A DNA stretch of 32,378 nucleotides from an uncultured Clostridia bacterium (GTDB lineage Bacteria > Bacillota > Clostridia > Oscillospirales > Acutalibacteraceae). Made by a program: the position numbers and the translations under genes. The stretch is from NCBI GenBank assembly GCA_945787805.1, contig CALZID010000017.1, positions 1 through 32,378 of the forward strand, written 5' to 3'. Below the pieces are notes generated by a model that worked only from the letters and a program-made list of their open reading frames with translations, did no database searches and was not told the origin of the DNA. Position 1 is the first letter of the stretch, and every line of letters starts with the position of its first letter. Below, piece by piece: positions 32,318 to 32,378 of this stretch.

Positions 32318-32378
32318 AATTTTCATTGATAAAATTTTAAAAATATGCTATATTGTAATTGGTAAATATTATTTTGTG

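Larger units (their letters stand above)
31811..32378. other. Repeat-rich gene-poor region at the right end
   Basis: The 568 bp after the SGNH gene hold no complete gene. They contain a 35-codon broken frame, at least four full REP-like cores besides a partial one at 31844-31856, an 80-bp tandem duplication, a terminator-like hairpin, and AT-rich filler. Open frames seen here on either strand are translations of the repeats. Confidence 0.75.

Overview
The window looks like a chromosomal segment of an anaerobic gut Firmicute, most plausibly a clostridial (Oscillospiraceae/Ruminococcaceae-like) bacterium. The reasons are AT-rich DNA with strong AGGAGG-type ribosome binding sites and TTGACA/TATAAT promoters, clostridial protein families (YtrA-type GntR with an ABC exporter, the YmfF/YmfH M16 pair, YczE, VanZ), a set of glycan-degrading enzymes, and short intergenic hairpin repeats of a kind I associate with gut Clostridia. 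The genus is inferred, not shown. I see no rRNA, tRNA, CRISPR array, phage gene or complete transposase.

Layout. 1-1599: 3' part of a GH2 beta-galactosidase (+). 4166-1665 (-): operon of a PI-PLC X-domain protein, a metallo-beta-lactamase-fold hydrolase and a PfkB sugar kinase. 4918-4250 (-): nitroreductase. 5041-6477 (+): membrane-anchored M20 peptidase. 7264-6545 (-): nagB. 12588-7360 (-): operon of a GH38 alpha-mannosidase, a GPH/MelB-type sugar symporter and a zinc-ribbon membrane protein. 12788-16492 (+): divergent operon of a YtrA-type GntR regulator, an ABC ATPase and a large permease, behind a strong promoter and a perfect inverted-repeat operator. 20382-16585 (-): rmuC then a GH3 beta-glucosidase, which has its own promoter inside the end of rmuC. 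20519-23785 (+): peptide-type substrate-binding lipoprotein, VanZ-like protein and DUF1015 protein. 24009-24737 (+): YczE-like membrane protein. 26249-24792 (-): radical SAM protein. 26471-30806 (+): two M16 peptidase homologues (ymfF/ymfH type), lgt and folD. 30807-32378: a degraded zone with a C-terminal scrap of a BadF/HgdC-type activase, an intact SGNH hydrolase, a 35-codon truncated reading frame, and a cluster of REP-like repeats, including an 80-bp tandem duplication.

How it works together. The beta-galactosidase, alpha-mannosidase, beta-glucosidase, symporter, GlcN6P deaminase and PfkB kinase fit growth on plant or host glycans. They sit in separate transcription units and no local sugar regulator is visible. 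The GntR-ABC unit resembles the cell-envelope-stress ytr operon of Bacillus. The lipoprotein needs Lgt, which is encoded 7 kb away. Most unit ends carry recognisable intrinsic terminators and most unit starts carry good sigma-A promoters, so the transcription map is fairly secure. The least explained parts are the PLC-MBL-kinase operon and the repeat-rich right end.
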